From Pseudoduganella armeniaca (GTDB taxonomy: Bacteria; Pseudomonadota; Gammaproteobacteria; Burkholderiales; Burkholderiaceae_D), in contig NZ_CP028324.1 in the NCBI RefSeq assembly GCF_003028855.1, positions 1,302,001 through 1,366,000 on the forward strand: DNA of 64,000 bases. Reading direction: 5' to 3'. Within the stretch, counting starts at the first letter, position 1. The number at the start of each line of letters is the position of its first letter. Below are positions 36,939 through 45,665 of this stretch, in pieces. The position numbers were made by a program, and so were the translations under genes. The notes under the pieces are model-generated. The model searched no databases. It was given only the letters and a program-made list of their open reading frames with translations, and had not been told where the DNA came from.

Positions 36939-37843
36939 TGTGCGGTGGCGCTGTCCAGCATCGGGAAGCCGAGGCGTTCGCGGGAGTCGTAATAGGCTTG
37001 CGCGACGAGGCGCGACAGCGTGCGCACGCGGCCGATGTAGGCGGCGCGTTCGGTCACGGAGATGGCGCCGCGCGCGTCCAGCATATTGAAGCTGTGCGAG
37101 GCCTTCATGATCTGCTCGTAGGCCGGCAAGGTCAGTTGCAGCTCGACCAGGCGCTTCGCTTCCGCCTCGTGGTTGGCGAATTGCGCGAACAGCAGCTCGG
37201 TATTGGCGTGCTCGAAGTTGTAGGTGGACTGCTCCACCTCGTTCTGGTGGAACACGTCGCCGTACTTCAGCGTCTTCTTCACACCGTTTTCTTCCCACTC
37301 GGTCCAGACCAGGTCATACACGTTCTCGACACCCTGCAGGTACATCGCCAGGCGCTCGATGCCATAGGTGATCTCGCCCAGCACGGGCTTGCAATCGAGG
37401 CCGCCGACCTGCTGGAAGTAGGTGAACTGCGTCACTTCCATGCCGTTCAGCCAGACTTCCCAGCCCAGGCCCCAGGCGCCCAGGGTCGGGCTTTCCCAGT
37501 CATCTTCCACGAAGCGCACGTCGTTCTGCTTCAGGTCCAGGCCCAGCGCGGCCAGCGATCCCAGGTACAGGTCCAGGATGTTTTCCGGGGCCGGTTTCAG
37601 CACCACCTGGTACTGGTAATAGTGCTGCAGGCGGTTCGGGTTTTCGCCGTAGCGGCCGTCCTTCGGGCGGCGCGACGGCTGCACGTAGGCGGCACGCCAC
37701 GGCTCGGGGCCGATCGCGCGCAGGAAGGTACCGGTGTGGAAGGTGCCCGCGCCGACTTCCATGTCGTACGGCTGGAGCAGCGCGCAACCCTGCTTGTCCC
37801 AATAGGATTGCAGCGTCAAGATGATTTGTTGAAATGTAAGCAT
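36935..37843 (-). CDS. glyQ: Glycine-tRNA ligase alpha subunit
   Basis: A 302-residue class II synthetase catalytic subunit that activates glycine. LTFQQIILTLQSYWDKQGCA opens the protein; AYVQPSRRPKDGRYGENPNR is the ATP-binding motif region; GWEVWLNGMEVTQFTYFQQ follows. Translational coupling to glyS. It starts a minus-strand unit glyQ-glyS-gmhB-plsC, 119 bases downstream of lnt. Confidence 0.97.
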   Translation of the reverse strand: MLTFQQIILTLQSYWDKQGCALLQPYDMEVGAGTFHTGTFLRAIGPEPWRAAYVQPSRRPKDGRYGENPNRLQHYYQYQVVLKPAPENILDLYLGSLAALGLDLKQNDVRFVEDDWESPTLGAWGLGWEVWLNGMEVTQFTYFQQVGGLDCKPVLGEITYGIERLAMYLQGVENVYDLVWTEWEENGVKKTLKYGDVFHQNEVEQSTYNFEHANTELLFAQFANHEAEAKRLVELQLTLPAYEQIMKASHSFNMLDARGAISVTERAAYIGRVRTLSRLVAQAYYDSRERLGFPMLDSATAQ

Positions 37844-37962
37844 CGTATTTGGTCGGTGACGCGCGTGGGCGCGAGCGTATCGGTAGCTGGAATGCTAAAA
37901 CGGCCCATTTTAGCGGTTTTTATAACAGACTAGTAGAGACTCGGCGGGCCGGCCATGGCGGA

Positions 37963-39510
37963 TCACGCCGTGGCGGCCGCCTTGCGGCGCGACCACAGCC
38001 AGGCCGCGCCGATTGCCGCCGCCGCCAGCGCCAGGATCAGGCGGTTCTGCGTGCGGATATACGGGGTGTCGCCCGTCATGCCCTGCACGCTGGCGGCCAG
38101 CACGCCCGGCTGGTACCAGGGCAGGCTGGCCTGCACGATGCCGCGGCCGTCGATGACGACGGTGGCGCCGGTATTGGTCGCCATCAGCATCGGCCGACCC
38201 GTCTCCAGCGTGCGCATCTGCGAGATCTGCAGGTGCTGCGGGATCGCCACCGACTCGCCATACCAGGCCAGCTCGGAGGCGTTCAGCAGCACCGTGGCGT
38301 GCGAGCCGTTATTGAGCTGCGCCGCGATTTCCTCGCCAAAGTTGTTCTCGTAGCAGATGTTCGGCAGCACGCGCTGGTCCTTGACCGGGAGGGCCGGCTG
38401 CAGGGCGGGGCCGCGGGTCTGGTCGCCCAGCGGGATCGACATCAGGTCGGTAAACCAGCGAAAGCCCGGCGGAATGAATTCGCCGAAGGGCACCAGGTGG
38501 TGCTTGTCGTAGCGATACGGCTTGGCCGCCGCGGGCACCAGGCCCATCACGCTGTTGGCGTAGCGCGTCGGACTGTCGGCCATCGGCATGCCCAGCACGA
38601 TGGCGCTGCCGGTCTTGCGCGCGAAGCTGCCGTAGGCGTCCAGGTAGCCGGGCGGCAGCTGTTGCGGGAACAGGGGGATACCGGTTTCCGGGATCGCGAT
38701 CAGATCCGCCGGCGCGGCCAGTACGGCGTGCTGGTAGTGATTGAGCGTAGCCGCGAGTCGCATTGGGTCAAACTTTTGCGAGAGCGGGATGTTGCCTTGG
38801 ATGAGGCGCACCGACAGCGGCTTGCCGACGGGCTGTGTCCACTTCACGTACTGCAGCGCGAAGCCACCGATCCAGATGGCGGCGACGAGGCCCAGTGCCG
38901 TCCAGCGCGTGCGGTGCATCAGGAGCAGCAGGGCGCCGGCGCTGACGGCCACCAGCCAGCCAATGCCGTACACGCCGACCACGGGCGCGTAGCCAGCCAG
39001 CGGCGAAACGTTGTGCGCATAGCCGGAGGAGGCCCATGGGAATCCAGTGAACAGCCAGCCTCGCGTCCATTCAGAGATGGCCCAGAAGGCGGGCAGCACG
39101 AGCAAATTGGCGGCCGTGAGCGGCAGGGCTCGGCGTTGTCGTACCCACGCCGCCGCGCCCATCGCCAGCGCGCAGTGTCCGCCCAGGTACAGCGATAGCA
39201 GCACTACCGCGACCCATGCGAGTGCGGGCGGCAGGCCAAAGAGAGGCAGCACGATCGTCAGCCAGTGGACTCCTGCAACGCACCAGCCAAAGCCGAATGC
39301 CCAGCCGACCAACGCAGAAGCTTTGACGGAGTTTGCACGCAGCACCTGGTAAAACAGCAGGGCAAGCGTCAACAGCTGCAGCGGCCACCAGCCGAACGGG
39401 GCGAACGAGAACACACTCGCCGCGCCCGCGAGGGCGGCGATGATCATGCGGCTGCGGGTGGAACGGGGTGGCGCGGACGGCTCGCCCGGGCGGGCGCGGC
39501 GCAGGCGCAT
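37963..39510 (-). CDS. lnt: Apolipoprotein N-acyltransferase
   Basis: A 515-residue inner-membrane enzyme that adds the third acyl chain to lipoproteins. About six N-terminal membrane helices, then a periplasmic nitrilase-like domain with the catalytic triad: Glu in IAIPETGIPLF, Lys in YDKHHLVPFGEFIP, and Cys in NICYENNFGE; one C-terminal helix. The start overlaps the corC stop by one base (TGATG). The lnt-corC pair is standard in proteobacteria. Confidence 0.95.
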   Translation of the reverse strand: MRLRRARPGEPSAPPRSTRSRMIIAALAGAASVFSFAPFGWWPLQLLTLALLFYQVLRANSVKASALVGWAFGFGWCVAGVHWLTIVLPLFGLPPALAWVAVVLLSLYLGGHCALAMGAAAWVRQRRALPLTAANLLVLPAFWAISEWTRGWLFTGFPWASSGYAHNVSPLAGYAPVVGVYGIGWLVAVSAGALLLLMHRTRWTALGLVAAIWIGGFALQYVKWTQPVGKPLSVRLIQGNIPLSQKFDPMRLAATLNHYQHAVLAAPADLIAIPETGIPLFPQQLPPGYLDAYGSFARKTGSAIVLGMPMADSPTRYANSVMGLVPAAAKPYRYDKHHLVPFGEFIPPGFRWFTDLMSIPLGDQTRGPALQPALPVKDQRVLPNICYENNFGEEIAAQLNNGSHATVLLNASELAWYGESVAIPQHLQISQMRTLETGRPMLMATNTGATVVIDGRGIVQASLPWYQPGVLAASVQGMTGDTPYIRTQNRLILALAAAAIGAAWLWSRRKAAATA

Positions 39511-40388
39511 CAGTCCTGCTCGTCGATGGCCGGTGGCAGCTTCTCGACCGTCAGTACGTGGATCTGGCGGGCGTCCGCACGCAGCACTTCGAAGCGCAGG
39601 TTGTCGATGTCGAACATGTCGCCCTTGTGCGGCATGCGCGCCAGGTGTTTCGCCACCAGGCCGCCGATGGTGTCGACGTCCTCATCGGACAGTTCGACGT
39701 CCAGTTCCTCGTTGAACTGGGCGATCTCGGTCAGCGCCTTGACGCGCCAGCGCGGCCCCAGCTGGCCTTCCTTGATCGAGATGATGTTGTCTTCTTCCTC
39801 GTCGAAGTCGTATTCGTCCTCGATGTCGCCGACGATCTGCTCCAGCACGTCCTCGATCGTGATCAGGCCGGCCACGCCGCTGTACTCGTCGACGACGATC
39901 GCCATGTGGTTGTGATTGGCGCGGAAGTCGCGCAGCAGCACGTTCAGGCGCTTCGATTCGGGGATGAAGATGGCCGGGCGCAGCATGTCGCGCACGTCGA
40001 ACGATTCTTCGGCGTAGTAGCGCAGCAGGTCTTTCGCCAGCAGGATGCCGACCACCTTGTCGCGCTCACCCTCGATGGCGGGGAAGCGCGAGTGGGCCGT
40101 TTCCAGCACCAGCGGCATCCATTCGTCGATGGGCTTGGAGATGTCGATGACGTCCATCTGTGAGCGCGGCACCATGATGTCGCGGGCGGACAGGTCCGAG
40201 ACCTGGAACACGCCTTCGATCATCGACAGGGCGTCGGCATCGATCAGGTTGCGTTCGTGGGCTTCGTGCAGGACTTCGAGCAGTTCCGAGCGGTTCTCGG
40301 GCTCAGGGGAAATCAGGGCGGTGAGTCGCTCCAGGAGCGATCGGTGTGGTTTAGCGTCATTCCTGACGCTACTAGAGTGCTCTTGCAT
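39510..40388 (-). CDS. corC: CorC/YbeX-type CBS-domain protein
   Basis: A 292-residue soluble protein with two CBS domains (about 70-190; RDIMVPRSQMDVI, HMAIVVDEYSGVAGLITIED in part) and a C-terminal CorC/HlyC domain (DVDTIGGLVAKHLARMP). It is linked to magnesium and cobalt handling and, as YbeX, to ribosome homeostasis with ybeY. Here the usual neighbour ybeY is 5.3 kb away because other genes lie between them. The ATG at 40388 is preferred; longer readings add a basic segment with no match to the family. Confidence 0.92.
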   Translation of the reverse strand: MQEHSSSVRNDAKPHRSLLERLTALISPEPENRSELLEVLHEAHERNLIDADALSMIEGVFQVSDLSARDIMVPRSQMDVIDISKPIDEWMPLVLETAHSRFPAIEGERDKVVGILLAKDLLRYYAEESFDVRDMLRPAIFIPESKRLNVLLRDFRANHNHMAIVVDEYSGVAGLITIEDVLEQIVGDIEDEYDFDEEEDNIISIKEGQLGPRWRVKALTEIAQFNEELDVELSDEDVDTIGGLVAKHLARMPHKGDMFDIDNLRFEVLRADARQIHVLTVEKLPPAIDEQD

Positions 40389-40530
40389 AATAGGCGTGAG
40401 CCATTTGTTTCGAAGGGATATAGCATACACCAAACGGGCCGGCCGTTCCGTTTTTATCAAAGATGCATGTTGTGTCATCGTGCCGTCATCCGCCGCGATT
40501 ATGCTGGCCGCCGGGGAGGCGAGGCGGTCG

Positions 40531-41553
40531 ATGGACAGTGTGAATGCGGTGGCATACGGATCGGACCAGTGTGGACTGGTATGCGGCTACCTGTTCGGCC
40601 GGACGCCGCGGCCGTTGCCCATCGGCGCGCTGGACGCCGCCGCGTGGCTGCGCGGACGTTCCGCCGCGCCGGACGAATTCATCTGGCTGCATTTCAATCT
40701 CGCCAACACCGTCAGCGAGAAGTGGCTGCGCGAGCACCTGGCGCTGGAGGATGAATTCTATGATTGCCTGCACGCCGGCTCGCGCTCGACCCGTATCGAG
40801 CAGGCCGGCACTACGCTGGTGGCGGTCGTCAACGACGTGCTGCGCGACTTTTCGTTCGAGCCCTCCGATATCGCCAGCCTGGTGCTGTCGGTCGAGCGCC
40901 AGGTCGTCATCAGCGCGCGCCGCAGCCCGTTGCAGTCGGTGGAACGGCTGCGCCAGGCCGTGCTGCGCGGCGAACCGATGGGCTCTTCGCTGGTGCTGCT
41001 GACGCATCTGTTGCGCGACCAGGCCGACGTCTTGATCCGCATCGTGCGCGACGCCACCGGCCGGGTCGACGGCATCGAGGACAACCTGCTGTCCGGCCAG
41101 CTGAAATACAAGCGGGCCGACCTGGGCGCGCTGCGGCGCGTGCTGGTGCGCTTGCAACGGTTGCTGGCGCCGGAGCCGGCCGCGCTGTTTCGCCTGTTGC
41201 AGCGGCCACCGAGCTGGGTGCGCGACACCGACCGGCAGGAGCTGCGCGAAGCCAGCGAGGAGTTTGCCGTGGCGCTCAACGACATCGCCTCCCTGCAGGA
41301 GCGCATCAAGCTGCTGCAGGAGGAGATCGCCGCGCTCGTCAACGAGGCCAACAATCGCAGCCTGTATGTCCTGACGATCGTCACGGTGCTGGCCCTGCCG
41401 ATCAATATCATTGCCGGCCTGCTCGGCATGAACGTGGGCGGCATTCCCCTTGCCAGCGACAGCGGCGGCTTCTGGATCATCGCCGGCATCGTGGCCGCTT
41501 TCACCGGTGTGGCCGGATGGATCGTCGCACGCAAGCGGCGCGAACTGGACTGA
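40531..41553 (+). CDS. ZntB/CorA-type zinc or magnesium transporter
   Basis: A 340-residue CorA-superfamily protein: a large cytoplasmic alpha/beta N-terminal domain, a long helix with coiled-coil character (about 240-290, EEFAVALNDIASLQERIKLL), two C-terminal membrane helices and the pore signature LLGMNVGGIP. The short periplasmic loop and the WLHFNLAN motif near the N terminus resemble ZntB, which moves Zn2+ in E. coli. The ATG at 40531 is preceded by a purine-rich GGGGAGGCGAGGC. The gene is divergent from corC. Ion choice is uncertain. Confidence 0.88.
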   Translation: MDSVNAVAYGSDQCGLVCGYLFGRTPRPLPIGALDAAAWLRGRSAAPDEFIWLHFNLANTVSEKWLREHLALEDEFYDCLHAGSRSTRIEQAGTTLVAVVNDVLRDFSFEPSDIASLVLSVERQVVISARRSPLQSVERLRQAVLRGEPMGSSLVLLTHLLRDQADVLIRIVRDATGRVDGIEDNLLSGQLKYKRADLGALRRVLVRLQRLLAPEPAALFRLLQRPPSWVRDTDRQELREASEEFAVALNDIASLQERIKLLQEEIAALVNEANNRSLYVLTIVTVLALPINIIAGLLGMNVGGIPLASDSGGFWIIAGIVAAFTGVAGWIVARKRRELD

Positions 41554-42001
41554 GCCTGCGCGAGCGCGACAGCGCCGCTGCGCACAGAGGCGATCCCCTC
41601 TTATTTCATTGCGCATCTCCATATCATTTCCGCGGCCGGTATTTAATCGCACACCGATCATATTCACTTTCAAAGCGTTAGTCGGGCGTCCCATAACGGT
41701 GCGATAAATGCACCATTATTGGGAGTTGACTATACATCTGAATTATCCCGGGCGGGTTTCAAGGAAATGACCTGTTAACATTGACAGGTTATCTCTGCGC
41801 CGATATCTGTTTTACATTCCAAAAAAACGGAAGTAAATGACAAAAAATCATATTCGATGCGTTGTAAAAATATGGCCAAGCAATGCTACACTGGCTCGGC
41901 TGTGTGTTGATATCAGCGCAAAGGTATGTACTGTCCAGGTGTTATCGTCGGGGCGACAGCTTTACCTGCAAGATTCATGAGTCATTCATAGAGAAATAAA
42001 A
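41554..42001. promoter_or_regulatory. AT-rich intergenic region before the LysE/BacA-like cluster
   Basis: About 450 bases without a gene, clearly more AT-rich than the surrounding sequence. It holds a dyad CCTGT-N8-ACAGG (41771-41788), whose right part overlaps a TTGACA box (41781-41786); TATCTG follows 17 bases later (41804-41809), together a plausible promoter with an operator. The ATG at 42002 has GAGAAATAAAA before it. Composition is compatible with transfer and with H-NS binding. Confidence 0.4.
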
Positions 42002-42598
42002 ATGCTGACAACCGAGTGGATCATATCTTTCCTTGCATTCGCCTTTTCCATGGCCATATCGCCGGGCCCGAACAATCTGATGGTGATGGCGGCCAGCTCG
42101 AATTTCGGCCTGGCCCGCACGCTGCCGCACATGTTCGGTATCTGGATCGGTTTCTTCGGCTTGCTGGTGCTGACTTCGCTGGGGGTCGGAAGCGTGGTGA
42201 AGAACGTGCCGGAAGTTTATACCGTCATGAAAGTACTGGGCGCCTTGTATTTGCTTTACCTCGGCGTGCGCATCGCCATGGCGGATAACGCCATCGAATC
42301 GAAAGAAGCTCGTCCATTTACTGTCGTGGAAGCGGCCGGTTTTCAGCTCGTCAATCCAAAGGGGTGGTTAATGGCACTGGGGACGGCCAGTACTTTCGCG
42401 CCCCAGGGCACCGATCCGCTGAATTACGCCTTGGTGGCAGGCGGATTCTTTACTCTGGTGAATATTATTTCGAATGGTCTGTGGGCTCTATTGGGACGAG
42501 GTATCGCACAGCTGCTCGGTACACCGGCGCGGCGGCGAATTTTCAACCTGTCGATGGCCACACTGCTCTTCATTAGTATTTATTTCATTATCGTCTGA
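42002..42598 (+). CDS. LysE/RhtB-family amino-acid exporter
   Basis: A 198-residue inner-membrane protein with about six hydrophobic helices. It has the family start FAFSMAISPGPNNLMVMAAS, the conserved LLYLGVRIAM and VNPKGWLMALG. Members export basic or neutral amino acids, homoserine lactone-like compounds, or toxic amino-acid analogues. It heads a five-gene run in which the other four look biosynthetic, so it probably exports their product (inference). The codon use is more AT-rich than neighbours, suggesting transfer. Confidence 0.9.
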   Translation: MLTTEWIISFLAFAFSMAISPGPNNLMVMAASSNFGLARTLPHMFGIWIGFFGLLVLTSLGVGSVVKNVPEVYTVMKVLGALYLLYLGVRIAMADNAIESKEARPFTVVEAAGFQLVNPKGWLMALGTASTFAPQGTDPLNYALVAGGFFTLVNIISNGLWALLGRGIAQLLGTPARRRIFNLSMATLLFISIYFIIV

Positions 42599-42622
42599 TA
42601 ATATTTTAAATTGGGAAAAGCT

Positions 42623-43201
42623 ATGAGTGAATTGTCGGTTCCTGAAGTGGCGTCGGTGGAAATCGTCGAACATGCCCTGGAAGATCACAGTGCGTTGCTG
42701 GACCGCGTACAAGCCATTCATACATTGGGTCCGCAGGGAACGAATTGCGAGGCCGCGGCCCGGAAATGGTTCGCCGATCGTGGCCGCACGGGCCGGGTCG
42801 TGCTCCACCCGACATTGGAGGCCGCCGCCGAGCATGTCAACCGCGATGCAGGCGAGGCTGTTCTCGGCTGCGCGGTCTACCCCGAGCTGCATAATTTCGT
42901 ATTCCTCAACCTGCATCGTTTCCAGCTGGTCGATTCGTTCGTGATGCCGACTCACAATATGATCCTGGCATCGCGCGACGGCAGTTGGCCGGCAACGGTG
43001 TCGTCCCATCCGGCGCCGGTCGGGCTGATCCCAACCGGGATCTCGGTACGCCTGGTCAGCAGCAATGCACAGGCCTCGCTCGATTGCCTCGCCGGGCTTT
43101 CGGATGGATGCATTACCACGGCGGTGGCCGCCGCGGCCAATGGGCTGAAGCTGGTCCAGGACTTTGGTCCCGTGCCGATGGTCTTCACCCTGCACTTCTG
43201 A
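42623..43201 (+). CDS. BacA-like prephenate decarboxylase/dehydratase-domain protein
   Basis: A 192-residue protein resembling the prephenate-binding domain of prephenate dehydratase and, more closely, BacA of bacilysin synthesis. It shows IHTLGPQGTNCEAA (32-45), a match to the TLGPxGT loop, VSSHPAPVGLI (126-135), LVSSNAQASLDCL (144-156) and ends VQDFGPVPMVFTLHF. It lacks an ACT regulatory domain and the TRF motif of true dehydratases; that fits BacA-type enzymes, which decarboxylate prephenate without aromatising it. The ATG at 42623 is preceded by GGGAAAAG. It follows the exporter by 24 bases. Activity is inferred from motifs only. Confidence 0.75.
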   Translation: MSELSVPEVASVEIVEHALEDHSALLDRVQAIHTLGPQGTNCEAAARKWFADRGRTGRVVLHPTLEAAAEHVNRDAGEAVLGCAVYPELHNFVFLNLHRFQLVDSFVMPTHNMILASRDGSWPATVSSHPAPVGLIPTGISVRLVSSNAQASLDCLAGLSDGCITTAVAAAANGLKLVQDFGPVPMVFTLHF

Positions 43202-43305
43202 CGACCGGCGTGCGGGCGCCGGCCCGTACGTCGATCGCAAGCAACCCAACCCGTCTTCGATCCGCTCTGGCCGGAGGCGTTCATTCGTCCATCTTGGAGA
43301 ATCAC

Positions 43306-44043
43306 ATGTCGCTAGCAGCTGTTGCACACCCAGTCGTCACCCCCACCGACAAGCTCACTGCCTTCCTGGAAGACCATCGCGGCTTCGTGCTCGATCATGC
43401 GGGCACCCGCCATCCTTTCCTGGAGGCCTACAGTACCGGCGGCCTGTCGGCGCAGCAGACCCGGATCTGCTTCCTGGAGTTCTACCAGTTCATCAACAAA
43501 TATCCGTTCTACCTGTCGATTCTCGGCGGTCGTCTGGAAGACATGAGCGCGCTGCAGGAAATCATCCGCATCAATGCCGACGAGGTGGCGGCATTCCGCG
43601 GCAAGCCGCACCTGCAGATCTATCGTGAATTCCTGAACGCGCTCGGCGTCAGCGATACCGAAATCGATCAGTACCAGCCACAGCTGCCTTCGCTGGCCAT
43701 CAACGAGCACGTCCGCAACGCCTACCTGCACAGCCCGGTCGCGGAAGCCGTCGGTGCGCTGTTTGGCCTGGAAACGATGGCCAGCCATATGATGTACTGC
43801 CTGGATCAGGGGCTGCGCGTGTCCGGCTACAGCGACGCGGTACGCTTCTTCTTCACGATCCACGTGGAGCTGGAGAAGAACCATGCCGAGGAGAGTTTCG
43901 AGGCGGCCAAGCCGCTGTTCCGCGGTGACGAGCTGTCCGTCCGGGCGAACGAAGTGCTGTTCGAGAAGGGCCTGCGCGAGTTCATGGCCCGCCTCGATGG
44001 GTTCTGGTCGGGCGTCGGCGCACGCTGCGACCTGGCTGCCTGA
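43306..44043 (+). CDS. Haem-oxygenase-like diiron oxidase family protein
   Basis: A 245-residue all-helical protein of the HDO (PqqC/CADD/UndA-like, 'iron-containing redox enzyme') fold. Likely metal ligands are E93 and H102 (ADEVAAFRGKPH), E156 and H161 (LETMASH), and H186, E190, H193 in IHVELEKNH, matching the H-x3-acid-x2-H pattern of HDO enzymes. Such proteins use O2 to cleave, decarboxylate, or N-oxidise amino and fatty acids. GGAGA lies seven bases before the ATG. It sits between the BacA-like and RraA-like genes, so its substrate may be a prephenate-derived amino or keto acid (inference). Confidence 0.8.
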   Translation: MSLAAVAHPVVTPTDKLTAFLEDHRGFVLDHAGTRHPFLEAYSTGGLSAQQTRICFLEFYQFINKYPFYLSILGGRLEDMSALQEIIRINADEVAAFRGKPHLQIYREFLNALGVSDTEIDQYQPQLPSLAINEHVRNAYLHSPVAEAVGALFGLETMASHMMYCLDQGLRVSGYSDAVRFFFTIHVELEKNHAEESFEAAKPLFRGDELSVRANEVLFEKGLREFMARLDGFWSGVGARCDLAA

Positions 44044-44050
44044 GGTTCGC

Positions 44051-44755
44051 ATGTCGGCAATTATTTCTGAGCGCGCCACGCCTGCCTGGGCCGAGGCCGT
44101 CGATCGGCTCCATACCGGAACCGTCGCCGACGTCCTCGACGGCTGTGGCCACTGGGGGGTGCTGGATTGGCGCGTGCGGCCGGCGAATGCGATCCGGCCC
44201 GTCCTGGCCCAGGCTCTCACGGTACGCTGGAAGCCCGTGCGCAAGCCGCAGTCGATCGTGGCGCCGCAGCCGTCGACCTGGGAGCAGGTGCGTGATTTTC
44301 TCGCACCCGCCTATGCCAGTGGGCACAACCTCGCGTATGTCGCCGGTGTGGACGATGGCCTGCAGCACGACCTCGCGCTGGCCGGCGGCTTCAGCGCCAC
44401 CGACATGCAGAAGCGTGGCTTCGCGGCGATGGTGCTGGGCGGCGCGATACGCGATGCGCATGTCGTGACCGGCCTGGACCTGCCCGTCTGGGCCACCAAC
44501 TTCACGCCGGCGGACACGCAGGGCAATTATGAAGTCGCCGAGGTTGGCGGGCACTGCACCATCGGCAGGGTCGTCATCCACACCGGCGATTGGGTGCTGG
44601 CGGATGCCAGCGGCATCGTCGTGGTGCCGCAGGCGATCGCCGATGCCGTGTTCGAGCGCGCGCTCGAGATCGAATCCGTCGAAGGCCGCATCGGCGAACG
44701 CACGGCCGCGGGAGAGAACCTCAATGACGTCGTCAAAGAACTTGGCCGGCTCTGA
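44051..44755 (+). CDS. RraA/HMG-aldolase-like protein
   Basis: A 234-residue RraA-fold protein. Characteristic parts: TGTVADVLDGCG near the N terminus, GFAAMVLGGAIRDAHVV with the substrate-binding R134 and D135, and GDWVLADASGIVVVP with D180 and D185. Relatives include class II 4-hydroxy-4-methyl-2-oxoglutarate aldolases/oxaloacetate decarboxylases and the RNase E inhibitor RraA. In this context a retro-aldol or decarboxylation step on a 2-oxo acid is plausible (inference). It starts seven bases after the diiron gene and overlaps the aminotransferase gene by 32 bases. Confidence 0.8.
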   Translation: MSAIISERATPAWAEAVDRLHTGTVADVLDGCGHWGVLDWRVRPANAIRPVLAQALTVRWKPVRKPQSIVAPQPSTWEQVRDFLAPAYASGHNLAYVAGVDDGLQHDLALAGGFSATDMQKRGFAAMVLGGAIRDAHVVTGLDLPVWATNFTPADTQGNYEVAEVGGHCTIGRVVIHTGDWVLADASGIVVVPQAIADAVFERALEIESVEGRIGERTAAGENLNDVVKELGRL

Positions 44756-45623
44756 GCGGGCGGCCGCCGAGGCGCTGATCTGGCTCGACGGCCGTGTCGT
44801 TGCGGCGGCCGAGGCAACGGTGCCGGTACTGACGCACAGCCTGCATTATGGCAGCGCCGTGTTCGAAGGCATCCGCGTCTACGATGGCCGCATCTTCGAG
44901 AACGAAGCGCACATGCAACGCCTGCTGCAGTCGGCTCGCCTGTTGGGATACGAATTGCCGTATACCGTGGGTGACCTGTGCGGGGCGGCCGAACGGCTGC
45001 TGGCGGAGATGGGCTTGCGCGACGCCTATATTCGTCCGCTGGCATGGCGCGGCTCCGAGGACATCGACATCACCGGGGCGAATACGCAACCGCGCGTAAT
45101 GATCGCGGCATGGGCCTGGCCCAATTATTACGGCGGCAGCGACGCCGAACCGTCGGTGCGCCTGACGCGGGCACCCTGGGTGCGGCCGGCGCCGGACATG
45201 ATTCCCTTGCAGAGCAAGGCCTCGGGTCACTATGTGGCGGCGACGCTGAACCGCCAATACGCCAAGCAGAAGGGCTTTTCCGACTGCATCGTGCTGGATG
45301 CCCAGGGCCGGGTGGTCGAGGCAACCGTGGCCAATATCTTCCTCGTCAAGCGGGGGCGGCTGGTCACGCCAAAGCCCGACGGTTGCCTGGACGGCATCAC
45401 GCGCCAGCGCGTACTGGCGCTGGCGCGCGAAGCGGGGATCGAAGCCGAGGTTACCGACATCTACCTGGACGACGTCGCCAACGCCGATGAGGTCTTCCTG
45501 ACCGGCACGGCCGTGGAAGTCATGCCGGTGGTCCAGGTGGACGAACATGCATTCGCCATCGGACCCGTTACCCGGACGTTACGGGCGGCCTACGACGTCC
45601 TGACGGGCAAGCGGCCCGCGTGA
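44724..45623 (+). CDS. Class IV (IlvE-like) PLP aminotransferase
   Basis: A 299-residue fold-type IV aminotransferase close to branched-chain aminotransferase. PLP lysine is K165 in PLQSKASGHY; E199 in VVEATVANIFLV binds the pyridine nitrogen; LDGITRQRVLALA and ADEVFLTGTAVEVMPV are conserved. Normal IlvE makes valine, leucine and isoleucine; as last gene of this cluster it may put the amino group on the cluster's 2-oxo acid (inference). GGAGAG lies before ATG 44724, which overlaps the RraA-like gene by 32 bases, so the pair is co-translated. Confidence 0.88.
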   Translation: MTSSKNLAGSERAAAEALIWLDGRVVAAAEATVPVLTHSLHYGSAVFEGIRVYDGRIFENEAHMQRLLQSARLLGYELPYTVGDLCGAAERLLAEMGLRDAYIRPLAWRGSEDIDITGANTQPRVMIAAWAWPNYYGGSDAEPSVRLTRAPWVRPAPDMIPLQSKASGHYVAATLNRQYAKQKGFSDCIVLDAQGRVVEATVANIFLVKRGRLVTPKPDGCLDGITRQRVLALAREAGIEAEVTDIYLDDVANADEVFLTGTAVEVMPVVQVDEHAFAIGPVTRTLRAAYDVLTGKRPA

Positions 45624-45665
45624 CGGACGCTGGCGCGCATCGCCCGCGAGGGCGGTGCGCGCTTG

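Noticed and set aside
42623..43201. Naming the BacA-like gene pheA
   Set aside because: It lacks the TRF motif and the ACT domain of prephenate dehydratase, and its C-terminal half resembles BacA more.
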